From Morella rubra (lineage: Eukaryota > Streptophyta > Magnoliopsida > Fagales > Myricaceae), in the NCBI GenBank assembly GCA_003952965.2, contig CM025849.1, positions 24,213,576 through 24,277,575 on the forward strand: DNA of 64,000 nucleotides, read 5' to 3'. The notes beneath the pieces were generated by a model. That model ran no database searches. It was not told the origin of the DNA and was given only the letters and a program-made list of their open reading frames with translations. Of this stretch, positions 1 through 13,664 are shown piece after piece (the stretch's first letter is position 1; every line of letters starts with the position of its first letter). The position numbers were made by a program, and so were the translations under genes.

Positions 1-361
1 GAGTTAGTGTGAAAAAGTGTTGAAATTTGTGTGAAAATTTTGACGTTTTGGTGTTTTGCGTAAACATTTTAACTTTTTTTTTTTTAAAAAAAAATTTGAA
101 ATTTTTTTGCTTACCAAACATCAAAATATGGGGGCCCACTATTCTAGTTCTCTATAGTCTTTTTATTTCTAAGCAACACGATATTAATAATTTCCTTCCC
201 TAGGAGTCTGAACAAATTTCCAAAAAGGATTATCCCCAAGAAGCTTTATAATGGTAACTATTTCTCATTGTATACGCCAATTTGGGATGATATTTAGGTT
301 AGAAAACCTATAAAACAACTCTAAGGAGTACCTGTCCAAAGTTATGTTCTGAAGAGGCATA
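1..361. other. Unassigned AT-rich sequence
   Basis: AT-rich DNA with A and T homopolymers. No convincing coding region, RNA gene or element boundary was seen before the LTR-like start at 362. Confidence 0.5.
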
Positions 362-1740
362 TGTTGGCTTTTGTTCACAATTGATATTTTGATGATTTCA
401 ATAAATAGATTAAGTTTACAAAATGGACATCTTCGTAACAAAGACATTTTTATCAAAAAGCCAAAGACAAGAAGATTGAAGATCAAGAAGATGCAAGAGC
501 TCAAAAACGAAGATTAAAGACCGTGGGGTATAGGAGAAACACTTGTGGGCAATGGGTGCCTAAAGGGCAACCTAGTAAGGATGAGAGTGATGAGGTTGCA
601 GCAGTGGGGGTATAGCTTATGAGGATATGGGTTTGACATTGAGGCAAATATGGTTGATTCAACCCTGGTTCCTACTTCTTCTCACCGAACTAACTCATAT
701 GGTCCAGTTTGGCCATCCCGAGCACCTTCCCCACCTCATGCCCTTAGCCATCACTCCACACCTGCTCCACCTCTCTGTTGAGTATCACCTTGAGAGGCTT
801 GAGACCGAGGTTCGTTCTATGAGAGAGGATCAACAGTGTTACTTTGCGAGTCAGCATACATACTTTGAGGATCAATAAAGATTCTTTGATGAGATGAGAC
901 ATCACTTCCTAAGCCTCCTCCACCTACATGATCTCATCGCATCATCTCATGTTTATCTTTTCTGTTGCATTTTCATATTTACTTTCTTGTTGTATTTCCT
1001 TTTTTATGATGACAAAGGGGATAAATTATATTGGTATCTTTTTGTATATCTCTGCACCCTTTCCCTATGTATAGTCGTTTCTTATATGTAGCATGTCTTT
1101 TTCAAATTTTTATGAGTTCATTCAATTGCAATTATTTGTACTAACATGGTTTTCATTGAGATTGAATATATAAAAACTACTTTAAATTGCAAAAGATAGA
1201 GGGAGACAAATACATCAAAGGAAGAACCAATTAATTTATTATCATCATCAAAAATGGGGAGATTGTTGGCTTTTAGTCACAATCCATATTTTAAAGATAA
1301 CAATACAGAAATTAACTTGATAATCACGATCCAAATGAGCACGGAAATACAAATTGATCAAGTAACGACTAAATCATATGAAGCAAATCAAAAGTGAAGA
1401 CTCAAAACTCTAAGGTAAAATCTGTAACTCTAAGGTCTCATTAGTAGCAAATATTTGAATCACACACTGCATATTTTTCAAAACCAAGCATAAACCTTTT
1501 TATCTCAAGTTTGATAAATAAAATATGTCTCAAGTATTTTCAAATCATATCTTTATAGCTCCTAAATCTCTTTTGTATACTTGGGGAGTTAGGTTTTGAG
1601 ATAGGGTCTTAAAATGTTCAAAATCACGCTTTAAAATCAACAAAGGCTGCATTTTTAGATATAGCAGTCGACTAGAATATGTGAATAACAATAATAGAAG
1701 AAGGAAAATTGTTATGCCAAGGGCCCAAAGAAACAAATAG
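362..1740 (+). mobile_element. SIRE-type copia retrotransposon remnant (3' end)
   Basis: An LTR-like start (TGTTGGCTTTTGTTC) lies at 362 and runs to about 520. Internal sequence follows to 1263, ending in a polypurine tract (AAAAATGGGGAGAT). A second LTR start (TGTTGGCTTTT) lies at 1264 and LTR-like sequence continues to about 1740. The same LTR family recurs at 22116, 43383, 43832 and 55097. The internal part contains the GACAAAGGGG motif common just upstream of the 3' LTR in SIRE/Maximus copia elements. The element is broken and old-looking; only its 3' part is recognisable. Confidence 0.7.
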
Positions 1741-1873
1741 CTTAGCTTAGGAAAATTAATGAGTTCATAATACTATTATTATATATTAGATTTTCCTTAT
1801 GATCATTTATATTTTCATCCGCGTGACGAATAAATAGCTTAGTTTTTACCTTTTCTTCCTTGCTACAATAAAT

Positions 1874-4800
1874 TGTAACGCTCCTCCCTTTTTCACCTGT
1901 TTGCTATCTCTTATAGCATATCTCTATTTATATATTATATGAGATGTTATGTTTAAATTATGTCTTCCTTGAGTTTCCATTATTTTTTTTATATATAGAC
2001 TTGCTTTGCACATTTTAAGGCTCTTCATTTCGAACCTTCAGTAGTTGCATTTGGTTTTATAATTTTTCTGCTACTTGTGCATATTTTGTCACTTTTGACA
2101 TTTTGATATTAGGGTAGTTAACGTTACTAAGGAGTCTTGCATGATATTTTGTCTCTTTTGCTTTGTATTTCTTTTTACTTTTCTTAAGGGTAGCCGAATG
2201 TCTCTTAGGCTTCCAATTCACGTGTTTTTAAGTTGCCCATAGTGTCTCACTTTTGTCTTAGCCGAATTCCCTCTCCCCTTTGCATTTATTGCCATCCTAT
2301 CTTGTGTTACTTTTTCCTTTCTCTCTTTTAGCCGCTGGAGCTTGGTGATTGGCTCATCTGTTGACTTAGTTGCATGCAAAAAGAGACGCGGGATATGGGG
2401 ACTTCGGTGGCTGCAGGTGTATGGGTGCAATTTGGTTTGTAGAGTTAGCCAAATGAGTGCCTATCTAGTTACGTAGGAGAAGAGAGAAGATCACGATAAA
2501 AGAAGAGAAGAGAAGAACAAAAAGTGTGAGTAAATCTTGCCGAAAGTGATAGGAGAAGGAGAAAGTGGCAGCTGACTAAAAGAAGAGGAAAAAGAAAGAA
2601 GGAGAGGAGAAAGAGAGCAGTTGGGTAGTGTGAAGTTCAGTCTGAGCAAAGGAGAAAAAAAAAAAGAAGTAAGAGTGTAGAGACTTGTCCTGGGATGTTT
2701 TGGTGATGGATAAAAGGAGGGCCACGTTTTAGACTTCTCATGCTTTTTCTTTGTGGTTTAGTTCTATTTTGGACTTACATGTTAGATGAATCTCTTGCAT
2801 GTTGACTTAGTGTTGCAAAAAGGACGTTAGAGATCTAAGCCACGGGTTGCATATTTGACTGATCTTGTTGTTTTAGTACACCTTGGTAAGAAGAGGAAAG
2901 ATGAAGTTGGTGGAAGATAAGGGACGGCAGTACCCTATGACCGAATTTCTTGGAGTTTTATAGCTGGAAAATGTGAAATAACTGATATGGTTTTCACATG
3001 TTGGAATACTCGATGATGTGGAAGAAAGGAAAACAATGAATGGTGTCTTTTGGGTGATGATTTGCTACTGTCAATGATCTTATTTTGATAGGATCATAAT
3101 ACTCCATGCATAAGTACACATCCATGACTAGATGTAAGGATTATAACACGAGCATCACATGACCTGAAACAAAAAAATTAGGACCTTTCGTGAAAAACTC
3201 TTGCTGTCCAAAATTCCCCATGAAATCCTTGAATTTTTTGCATGAAAATTGGTGGACATGTAGTATATGGTCACAGTAGGTCCCAGTAAAAATTTCAGCT
3301 CAATCGGAGGTCGGAAAAGGTAAAAATGCCCCTGGAGGTCTCTAAGGGCAGTTTCGGCATTTCACACAAAACGTTAGGGTAAAAAGGTCCGAACTGGAAA
3401 AATAACTTTATGGCTGTGTAGAGCATGAAAAATAGATGGGGAAGCCCAAATTTGAGTCCAAACCGAGTAGAATTAGGGCTCAAATCACAAAGCCCGTTTA
3501 GCGGCCTAAATGGACTTTAGGCCTTTAACCCTAAACAAGCCCAAATACTTTGAAACTTTAGGGATAGGCCCAATAGGGTCTAAGAAGGCCCAAGAAGCCT
3601 CCATTTGAAGACTTAGGGTACATTGACCATTTAATTTTAACTTCCATGCTTAATACGTTAATTAGTATTAACTTTTCAAAAGAGCAAGGTAGAAGAAGAA
3701 AATGCCTTAGAATTAGTACGTACTAAAATTAATGTCACATGCATTTTTTTTACGCAATATCTTACATTTTATTGACCGACCTTTGTGAATGGTATATCTG
3801 TTATATGTATGATATGCCATGTTGCATAAACATATCTTGGGTATGGGAACTGCTGTTTTGACGGAAAGAAACCTATACCTAAGGTGGTCCTGAGATCGGG
3901 TGACGGTACCGTTCACATGGGATAGTGCAAGCCACCACTGAAAGGATAGTGGTTGGTATCCCTTGGCGATGGAACAATGCAAGCCTAACCGGGTCTTTTG
4001 CCGGGGCACAGGACAGTCCCAGAGGAGAGGAGGGAATGCACAACCCAGACTCTGGGGGTTAAACAGAGAGACTGAAAGGACACCTCTACCAGACTGAAAA
4101 ACAAAGAAAGTGAAATGACGAAAACGATGCATTCATTTTGCATTGCATCGCTCATATTGAAATGGTTACGGTTAATTCTTCACTATGTTTATTATTTCGT
4201 TTTATATCATTGTATGTCATGTTCCTATTCCCCTTACTGAGTTAATAGGACTCACCCCTTTTATTGGTTTAATCTTTTGTATGTATTACTGTGGACATCG
4301 GACCTGACAGATGCTGACGTTTTTGAGCGAGCAGATTTTGGATGTTGATCCATACATCATAGTTGTAAATATGGACATACATCACGGAGACATTCGAGGT
4401 ATACGTGGGTACGAGCCCCAATGATACCTTAAAGATCCACCTATATTCCCACTTCCTCATGTAGAGGACTTTGGGCCCCTGCCCGTAGTCCTTCCTCCAC
4501 CGGCAAAGAGCACGGAGAAAACGAGCTTGCTGTTCAATCCTCCAATATAGAGTTTGGGAATGAGTAGATTTCAACGGTAGTCACTCTTTTGTTTTATCGG
4601 TTTAGGTTGCCATTTCACGGATGATGTATTATGAAAAGCTGTAAATAGCTTCTGTTTTGTACTTCTTGTTCTTACTTTTGTATTCCTCATGAAGGATATT
4701 TTGTCCAAGAGAAAAATCTGTGATCATAGTGGAACTGTTTATATTTTTTTTAAGAAAAAAAAATTTCTCTTATTCCATTTCTCGTCCTATGCCATATTTG

Positions 4801-5027
4801 ATTTTACTTTCTTAATTTTTCATGTCTTCTCATAATTTTTCCTAGTTAATTTCTAATGTCAATTCCTTAAATATCTCATTTTGTTATTGTCATTTTTTTT
4901 TTCCGCTAAGCTTTTTCAAAGCCAATTATTAGGACTTTATAGGATTAATTCGTGTCGTAATTCCTGCTTGTGTGCATGCCATTACTATAGGTGAGCCTAG
5001 GGGTAAGTACTGGCACGGGACGTGACA
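1874..5027 (+). mobile_element. Solo LTR of a Ty3/gypsy element (Tekay/Del-like)
   Basis: The unit starts TGTAACGCTCC and ends GGGACGTGACA, so the ends are TG...CA with short imperfect inverted repeats. It is flanked on both sides by the identical 5-bp word TAAAT (1869-1873 and 5028-5032), a perfect target-site duplication. The 3154-bp length, lack of coding sequence and the 'ttactgagttaatagg actcacccctt' segment near 4236 fit the very long LTRs of chromovirus (Tekay/Del-type) elements; the lineage is inferred. It looks whole as a solo LTR, the product of recombination between the two LTRs of a full element. Confidence 0.8.
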
Positions 5028-5032
5028 TAAAT

Positions 5033-6560
5033 CAACACGGAAAATTAAAAATTACTACTAGGGTTTTTTGAAATTTTAAAAAATGTATGAGTTTTTAAAC
5101 TACAAATCATTACTTGAATTTAGTCCATGTTTGCAATATCACTTTCTTTAAAACATTTCCGTTTAAATTTCTAACGGAATTGATAACGTACGTCATGTGT
5201 CAACAAATGAACACATGACCCACCCGTGTCTTAAACCTTAATAAAAATTATAATTATGTAATAAATTAAATAAATAAAAGTCATAAATGAAATAAAAATA
5301 TTAAATTATAAAAAGATGTTATAAATTTTATTTATTTTAAAGTATGGTCTAAACTCGTGGTTCATGTTGCCCTAATATTACACAAGGACCGGCTCATATC
5401 TATTGTAAATTCAAACGATTCCCACTATTTTTAAAATAGATGATTAGCACGATGTGTAAATATCCAATCCAAAGGCCAATAATGTGATATGTATCTACTT
5501 CTAAATAAATTCTGAAATGCCATCACGTACCTTAACTCAACAATTGTAACAATACTTTTTTGCTCCCTCTCTTCCTTCTCTGTCAATCACTGTCCCTCTT
5601 CCTCCCCTGAGCAATCCTCCTCATCGAAATTTAATTTTTCTCTGCTTACTTTTCTTTGAAGTCCAACTTTGTAAGTTTTTTTTTTTTCTTATCATGATCT
5701 GATGGCTTTGGTTCATGTTATTTTGGTAGGTTTTTCCTGAAATATCCAAGTTGGGTTTGCTGGGTTGAACTTAGTATGTATCTATTTAAGTAATTGGGTT
5801 TTCTTAAATATTCGAATTTGTGTTTGGATTTGATTGCTTTTATGTATAATGCTCTGAAAGTTTGCTTTTACGTGTAAAGTGTCATATCAAAATTTTCGCT
5901 CGAGTTCCCAATGGAGTCCACGGGCAATGCCCACGAAAAGCGCCTACGCAATGCATTTGGATTGGGCAAAGGTAGCTAAAAGGAGCACATCTTCAAGGTA
6001 ATTAACCTCTATTTTCAATTTTCCACCTGTGCTGTCTCGCAACTTTAAAAGTTTGGGAGCGGCCCGGCCTGCAATTGGGCGAAGGGATAAAGGACAAAAG
6101 AACTACCTCATCACATTTTTCATCCACTTGAAGTGATTAATGTTGCACGTAATTTATCATAAGAAAAGAAGCCCATGGTAAAAAAATTGGCTAATTGGTT
6201 GAAAATAAAAACAGTCAAGATGGGTGGAAAAGCCCCAAAAAGTAGAAACGTCGAGGCCTAACGGTTCCTTTACAAACTATATTTAGATTTCTCTTCAGAC
6301 AGCCTGAAGGTCCAGACCAGTTATAATCGACATGTTATAAATTTGCCTTGTATTTTTTGTGTTAGCCATTGGGACAAGGAACTAAAGTAGGGAGTCACTA
6401 TAGCTTTAGGTGATCTTGGCCTTCTCAACTCAAAAGCTAATTTAAGAGGTGAGACTTTTCCTCACACTTATAAGTTAAAATCCAAGTAGGCTTTGGGTCT
6501 TAGTAAAAGACCCCCAATTGGTTTTCCTTCACATGGAAGGAATTAACCCAACATCCACGA
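5033..6560. other. Intergenic, no gene supported
   Basis: AT-rich from 5033 to 5500. A pyrimidine-rich, 5'UTR-like stretch lies at 5550-5670. A very short open frame at 5911-5979 (starting MESTGNAHEK) is followed by a possible splice donor near 5998. It could be the first exon of a lost gene, but I do not recognise the peptide and do not call it. Confidence 0.4.
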
Positions 6561-6564
6561 CTAG

Positions 6565-7905
6565 CTAGGTCGGTCTAAAATGCACACTCATGACACTATG
6601 GGTTGTGTCAACTAAATGATAAGCATGTAAAACAGAGTAACATAATGTAGAAGCAGAGTGTATGAGCAGAAGAGACAAAGATGAATATTGAATAATTCTG
6701 TATATTGCGTTGTGTCTGTTCATTTCATTGATTCGCCTTTTATACAAGTCTGTACATTTGCTAATTATCAATAAAACAATAAATTAGTTTACAAGTTACG
6801 ATCGTAACTGAGTTTGTTAGTAATCTGAACTAAGGAACTTAATAATATTAGCTGACGTGCACTCTGAGCTATAACTCTAGTTAACCTCCAAGACTCCCCC
6901 TCAAGTGGATTGTAAAATGTTGTTTACACCCATCTTGGACAGTAAGTGAATAAATTGATGAGAACCAAGAGACTTAGTAAAAATGTCAGCAAGTTGATGA
7001 GAGGACCGAATATGCACGGGACGAAGTAAACCAGCTTGTAATTTTTCACGAACAATATGACAATCAATCTCAATATGTTTCGTTCTTTCATGAAAAATTA
7101 GATGTTGCATGATTGTTGCAAAATAACAAGGCTGGTTGAGGTTAAGAAATCTGTAAGTCCTTTAGCAAAGTAAGGAGCCATGTAAGCTTACAAGCGGTAG
7201 TCACCATTGCTCGATATTCAGCTTCAGCGGTAGACCTGGACACGGTGCTCTGTTTATTCAATTTACATGAAACAAGAGAATCACCAAGAAAAATGCAATA
7301 ATCTGTGACTAAGCGTCGAATATCAGGATAGGAGGCCCAATCAACATCACAAAAAGCTTTCAAATGAAAGGTAGAAGTAGCAGAAAAGAACAGACCTTAA
7401 CCTGGAGTAGTTTTAAGATAACGTAAATTCTGGTGGTCGCATCCAAATGAAACTGAGTTGGCTTATTCAGAAATTGATTTAAAACTTGAACAAAATAAGC
7501 TATATCTGGTCGGGTAATGGTCAAATATAACAACCTACCAATGAGCCGAGGATAGCTAGAAGAATCAGCTAGAGGAGTACACGAAACATAACTAAATTTT
7601 GAATTATGTTCTATCGGAGTCTTAACTAATCTGCTGCCGAGAAGACCAGCATATATCTGCAGTAATTCCAAAGTATATTTTTGTTGGTTTAAATTAAGTA
7701 ATACCAGTAGAAGACCTGGCTACTTCAAGACCAATAAAAAACTTGAAAGACCTTAAATCTTTGATCCGAAACTAATCATCAAGAAGTTTCTTAATGGATT
7801 CAACTGCAGATTGTAAATCTTCACTAGCGACAATAATATCATCTACATACACAAGGAGTGCTGTAAATGAAGATGCTGGATTGAGAAGCTGCAAAACCAA
7901 ATGAA
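6565..7905 (-). mobile_element. Ty1/copia remnant, 3' end of pol and 3' LTR
   Basis: On the minus strand the reading matches the end of copia reverse transcriptase and RNase H: the motifs [34 protein letters not shown], and the C-terminal SHQLADIFTKSL. A polypurine tract (TTGAGGGGGAGTC on the minus strand, about 6892-6906) is followed by LTR-like sequence with a TATA-like element (TATAAAAGGCG, near 6740) down to about 6565. The 5' half of the element is not present here. It is broken, with several breaks, and old-looking. Confidence 0.85.
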
Positions 7906-8971
7906 ATCATAACCAACCAATTAGGTGTAGGATTAACTATCAGTATTATGTAATCAACACATGCTTATCATAGCGTCATACTATCTAGTGACTCCCCAGT
8001 TCAATTCCTTATCCCAATGGCTAACATGTACACAATGCTGCGGTATTGCTCTGGAGAAGCCAACCTGTACTACACCGGACGAGGGTAAGGTAGCAACTCA
8101 TCGGGACGACAGGATTTGGCTGCGACAATTTGTATGCTCATTTGCAAAATTATTAGAAATTTCTGTTGGTGAATGCTTGGTGTGTAGTATAACTGGCCCA
8201 TGGATATATATATATATATACTTGTATATATAAGAAAGCACCTGCTTTTGCAATTTTTTTTATTTATTATCTAATTCGCGATTAATGAATCTTGTCGGTT
8301 GCTTAGAACAAAAATATGGAAAAAGATTGCGCGCTATTCAAAAATATTTAAAATAATTACGGAAGCCGCAACAGGGGCCCCATCAGCTTGCAGGATCGAT
8401 GGATGTTTGGTACTTACTATGCATATTTGTAGGCCGTCAGTTTATAAAAGGAAATTTTTTTACTTCAAACATTCGGTCCCAGTCATATGCTGGAATCATG
8501 ACAAGAATGTCACTGGTCGGAGGATTAATAAATCCCGCGAGCACACACAAATTAGCACTTTATTTAAGGCCCTGTTTATACATCAAGCGCAGAGCTAACT
8601 ATTGCAAAATCGATCTTGTTTTTCTGAATTATCAAAAACGGCTGCATTCAATACTTTGTCTATGAAATTAAAATACTTAAACAAACAAAAGTTTAAGCTT
8701 TATTCCACTCACTTCATAAAGAATACAATAGTTACATGAATATTTATAATCCACGATGAGATTACTTTCTAACTTATGTAACACTCAAATAAATCCCACA
8801 TGTCTCATCATATATTATAAATCCCATGTAATTCTCACATAATGGAAATATATATGAAAGGGCTTTAACCCTTCAACTTTGTAACATGTAAGAACACCAA
8901 AAGACATAACCTTCCCATTAAATAATTTTATTTGGCTAATGCCTAGAGGTGGCGAACTGAGGATTTATTGT
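7906..8971. other. Intergenic, no gene supported
   Basis: A TA microsatellite lies at about 8203-8220. Open frames at 8299-8665 have no recognisable domain and look like chance. Nothing else could be assigned. Confidence 0.4.
8203..8230. repeat. (TA)n microsatellite
   Basis: About nine uninterrupted TA units, then a short interruption (CTTG) and more TA. Confidence 0.9.
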
Positions 8972-9944
8972 TTACGTTTTGGGATGGACATGAGCATAGA
9001 TGGCGATGAAGGTCTGTCCGAATGTAAGCAACAAGTACACCAAGGCAACAAGTGCCGAAATTAGTAACCATGACTTGTTGCAATACTCACGCTTGAAGTC
9101 TGCCCACTTCCAACGGATCCCACTCCTGTAGTGTGCATTAATTTCATTGAACATTTTGGACAAGTTTTCAAAATCATCTTGTTGGGATAAGTATGAGTTA
9201 TCAAAGCCAAACAGCAAGTCCTTGCCCAAAGCGTTGATCTATGTAGCAAGCTTCTCATCGGTCTCGAACGAATGTTAAATCACTTTGCGTTCATAAAGGA
9301 GATCAACATCCTCTTTGGTGTTCAAAAGGAAGTCCAAGAAAGCAGTGTACCTCATGAAGTACTTGGAGATATTGGGTTGACTTTGCTCAAATGCCACGCA
9401 GTTCACCAAGAAAGAGCTCATGACATCATCGATGGTTATGCTGGGCATACGAATAACACCTTTCTTGAATTTCACCATTAAGAAGCTTTCAGCATAGCTT
9501 GGCTTGACCTCAATTCCCGCACGAAAGAGTTTCGAGACACAAAGGAATACTGGTGCATCTGTTGCCCGGATTGACCAGGCCATTTCCTGCACATAAGAGC
9601 CTCAAGAAACAGGGAATGTTATCCATTGGAAATTTTTGAAGGGGGCTTGTAAAACTTGACCGAATCAAATCCAATAAATGCAAGGGCAATTTCTTGTCAT
9701 TCTCATAGGGGTGCCACTTTACGGCTTCATGAGGCCTTCGCATTACCTTGTTAAAGAATTACAGAGCAAGATTAATCAAGATCTCTTCGCTGCCCTTTCT
9801 CAAATTTTCGGTAAGGAAGTCGTAAATAACTTTGTCAGAACAAGAAATGGGATCTGATTCTCAAGCAGCAGGAGGTCCTTGTAGAGAGCGGATGATGCCC
9901 ACAACCAGTGAAATATCATTCTTTGCTTCGCCCTGATCAGTCAT
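8972..9944 (-). pseudogene. DUF247 (UPF0481) family protein, broken
   Basis: Plant DUF247 proteins are about 400-500 residues long with one C-terminal membrane helix; their role is mostly unknown. Three stretches on the minus strand match in order: an N-proximal DLLLLENQIPF motif near 9870, the NDKKLPLHLLDLIRSSF region near 9680, and a middle part (LFRAGIEVKPS, FKKGVIRMPSITIDD, FLDFLLNTKEDVDLLYERKVI) at 9275-9550. The tail at 8972-9229 holds DLLFGFDNSYLSQ and a hydrophobic helix (SWLLISALVALVYLLLTFG) near the end. The three stretches lie in different frames, there is an in-frame stop after ERKVI, and roughly the first 100 residues usual for the family are absent. It is therefore a decayed pseudogene. 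The family match is clear; no function can be inferred. Confidence 0.85.
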
Positions 9945-12900
9945 CGTGCAATTTCGCTTTGGGTTTTCTGCACTTAATGGTAAATTATGCTTCATTGGTC
10001 ATGGCCAACAAAGAAACAAATAGTAACATCTCATCACTCTGATGACCCCAGTCTGTGAATAGACAAGTGTCTACTGTATAGTGTCTCATATTCTCTTTGG
10101 ATATTAGGGACTAATTAATGCTAAATTTCTCCTTATTTTAAAAACAAAGTAAACAAAAACAATCTTATTACCCATTCACTAAGTACGCAATGGAATAATC
10201 AATTAAGCTTGCATCTAGCTCGAGCACCAGTAAATTCAAATAGAAAACTTACAAAGAACACCGAACACAAATAATAAATCTAAGAAGCCACAGTGTGTCG
10301 TCTAAAAGAAGTAACTTACCAGTCGACAAATCACCGTGAAAAAGTGTATTGCAATAATGAAGCACGACTTCCTCAATGGTGCTTCATATAGAAATGTAAA
10401 TTCTTCAGATTGAGCCACTTGTGGGAGATCTAGAAATGGTAATGAGTAAACGAAGAAGGTTCTTAGAAGAAAAAAACAAAAAACAAAAAACACAAAAAAA
10501 TGGACTACACCGAGGAGGAAAAATGTGGAGAGGAGCTGGCGGAGGGAGAGAAAGAGAGAGACGTGCATGGGATATCAGAGAGGGGGGAGAAGGCTGGGAT
10601 CTTGTGTACTCACTGAGTGACGGGAGTGGGCTTAATAAAGAGAACTACTGTAGTAACCGGCTTTCACATGAAGCAATTATTGTTTCACGAGATCCAGTTG
10701 TTTGCAACTCCTGGTTCACGCTGATTAGAAGAAGAAAAAAAAGAACTCGTGTTTCACGTTACGCTTATATTACACAATACATGAGTGACTGAGATCTAAG
10801 AGACATGAGCGACTGAGAGAGAGAGAGAGAGTGGGTGAGCAAATGACAATTCCTTTTAGTTCTTTTTTAACTCTTAAAGGCCTAGTTACTGGTCTAGTCT
10901 TAAACTAACTGAGACAATATTTTGGTCCAGATTTACTTTCCTTTTTTTTCAGGCTAGGCCTAATTTTACCGAAAACACAAGCTAGATATGGAGAAACATT
11001 AGAAGCATACGTGGAGTACTGTACTGGCGTCTGGCCAGTAGATAACCTCAGGGAGATAGCAAAGGATCGTGGGTGGAAGAAAGTAATTGTTTACCGAGGG
11101 TATCTCAGAAAACTGAAGAAAAATTCTTTGCGTCTCTTACGAAAAGTTAAAAAAAAAAAGAATAAAAACAAATTTTAGTATTGAAAAAAGAAATGGAATA
11201 ACTCTTTACTTTTCTTGAGAAAAAGAAATCACTGAGAAAAAAAATTAGAAGAATAATTCTTTACGTGTGAGAAAGTACTATAAATAGTTATTTCTCTTTA
11301 TTATTTTACATATTTACACTTCTTTGTCCATTAATCTTTAATTGTATTTGTTTACTTTTAACTCATTCAAATAAAATGAACATGCTCGGCATTGGGCAAG
11401 GGTTTATTCGTATATTTAGCACCTCTGTTAAATTGTTAGCATTGCAAAATGATACCACTGTAATGTCTGACTTGCCTATGAAGTATGAACTATGCTGAAA
11501 ATCGTAACAGACCTGTCAAATATACTCTGTAGAGCATTTTCTTAATGAGATCTGCTGTACATGTGTTTCAGGAGCTATCATTTTTCAAGGATATCATTGA
11601 AGAATTTATGGTCGACATTGCCGATGACATCTATTTTTTTGTTTTATCTTGGGCAGAGAGAGCCAGTTCTTGCACTTGATTTTAACATTAAACACATCCT
11701 ACTCGTGATTAGCGCATTAATTAGTGAATGTCCTATTAATTCAACCTATGATTTTTGCATTATCAAATCGTTTGAATCATACAATTATATTTTTTATACT
11801 AACATAAGGTCTGGTATTGTATAGGACATGTCCCTGTTAATCACGTAAGAGTTTGTTGTTCAAATACGCGCAGATGGCAGTTGACGGAAAAGGCTTTATT
11901 CGAATATTAATATTTCACAGATACTACTTTAGGACGAAAAATTTTGCAAGGACCAGTTTGAGATTTCAAAATGCCATAAAGATGAATTAAGCCTTCGCCT
12001 TATAGAAATCAAATTAGTTAATAGATTAGGACGAACTGTTGAAGAAAAAAGAGGGGAAAGAAAACCAAAACAAAAGGATCTAAATTCTTAATGCTGTGGT
12101 GATAAAGTGAAGAAATAAAAGCATAACACGACAATTTGCCTCCATATTATAGAAAAATAGAGAAGGAATGACGGAGCATTTTCTTGGTACTTTTCTATTC
12201 TTTTCCATGGCGTCGACGATTCTTTTCTTTTATGAAAGAAGGGAGAGACAGTGAAGATAACGGCGTTACGTTTTTTTTTTTTTAAAAAAAATTGACTTTT
12301 TATATTTTAGTCGGCCTAGAGAGCCTAGAGAGAAATCCAAACCAAGGTTGGGAAAACACATCGATGGAAAAAATGAATGAAGAGAGGGAGACAAAGAGTG
12401 AGAGAGGGCCATATGTTAACTAAAATCTCTGGCCTTAGTGAACAAGAGGACTGATGACCTGTGCTCACTTACGTGGGCCTAAAACGTAAGTTCTCAAGCG
12501 CGTATGTTGACTAAGGGGGTAGCACTTCGGTGCCGAATAGTCCTCGCTAACCTACTAAAAGCATCTTCAGGCTGCTAGGGAAAAAAGAACAAGAAGCACA
12601 CTGAGGGAACTGGACAAACTATGCAAAGCAAACCAAGACGAAATTGAATAAGTAATGGAGGGAGTAAAATTGGAGAGATGTGGTGAGATTATCTGTTGAA
12701 TCTATTCTAAAAATCCTAAGTAGTACTATATTTTACTATCATCGGCTATGCTTAAAATTAATATGTCTATATTGGCTAGATAGAAGGGCTTGTAAGGAGA
12801 GGAGAGTGTTAGAGGAAGCACGGCTGGAGATAATCACTATGAGGCATAGTTTGTTTCATATATATAGGGGTGAATAAATAAAAGTTTCACTACTAACGAG

Positions 12901-13664
12901 AGAAAAAACATAATTAAAAAAGGAAAGAGAAAAATTCTTTAGTTCTTTTTTTTTTTCTTGGTTAATAATAGAAAAGGGAAAGGAATCCACACACCATTTC
13001 CAGTTAAAGAAAATGGGTAATGTTATAGTACGCCCCCTAATTAATTATAGGCCAAAATCAATCTCACCCATCTAAGTTTCAAAATGGCGATTTGCACCCC
13101 TCCGTTTGATTTGGGCACATACAAATGACCGAAATGTCCCTCCAAGATAAAATTACTAAAAATATTTTTCTTTATTTATATTCCTTCAAAATGTCCTACT
13201 TATTTTTTTTTTTAAAAAAAATCATTGTTTCACTAAAATATTAAGAATGTACTAGACTTTTAAACATTTTTCATTTAAGTACTCCCTCAAAATATAACCT
13301 TCCAGCTTAAAAAAATTATATATTATGCTACTAAGATAATTTTTCTAGCTTCATTTCCTAGTTGTGACGAGTTCATTTCCTTTACAAACTCTTCATATGA
13401 CCATAGATCTAGTCAGAGGGAGGAAGGGTGTACCCTTGCCTTCTTGGAAAAAATTCAATAGAATTCATGTTTTGGCCCCTCCATAGCATTTTAAAATATA
13501 TTTTTTAAAACTCGTCATATCTGATTGAGCCTTTTTAATTTCACTATGCTCTCATTGATCACGATGGCCGGTTGATATTTTTGTAGATGGAATATCGAAC
13601 TCGTCATCAAAATCCTAAAATACGAGTTCATTAATTTTAGTATATTCTACTTTTTTCCGAATTA
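9945..13664. other. Long intergenic stretch, no gene supported
   Basis: Contains an A/G-rich segment (10440-10600), a GA microsatellite near 10815-10831 and several A/T homopolymers. An open frame at 11561-11824, preceded by a TTTCAG acceptor-like site, has no recognisable domain. The segment at 13018-13140 resembles the degenerate non-coding filler repeats common in plant intergenic DNA. I found no intact gene on either strand. Confidence 0.4.
10815..10831. repeat. (GA)n microsatellite
   Basis: Uninterrupted GA units within a purine-rich context. Confidence 0.85.

Noticed and set aside
627-1091. Two plus-strand open frames (83 and 65 codons) as host genes
   Set aside because: They lie between a SIRE LTR-like start and the polypurine tract, so they are internal retrotransposon sequence.
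3713-4574. Minus-strand open frames (139 and 101 codons) as genes
   Set aside because: They fall wholly inside the gypsy solo LTR with its target duplication, and have no recognisable domain.
8299-8665. Overlapping plus-strand frames as a small gene
   Set aside because: Low complexity, no domain, no splice or promoter context.
10421-10792. 123-codon plus-strand frame as a gene
   Set aside because: Lysine/arginine/glycine-rich translation of an A/G-rich tract; composition alone explains the open frame.
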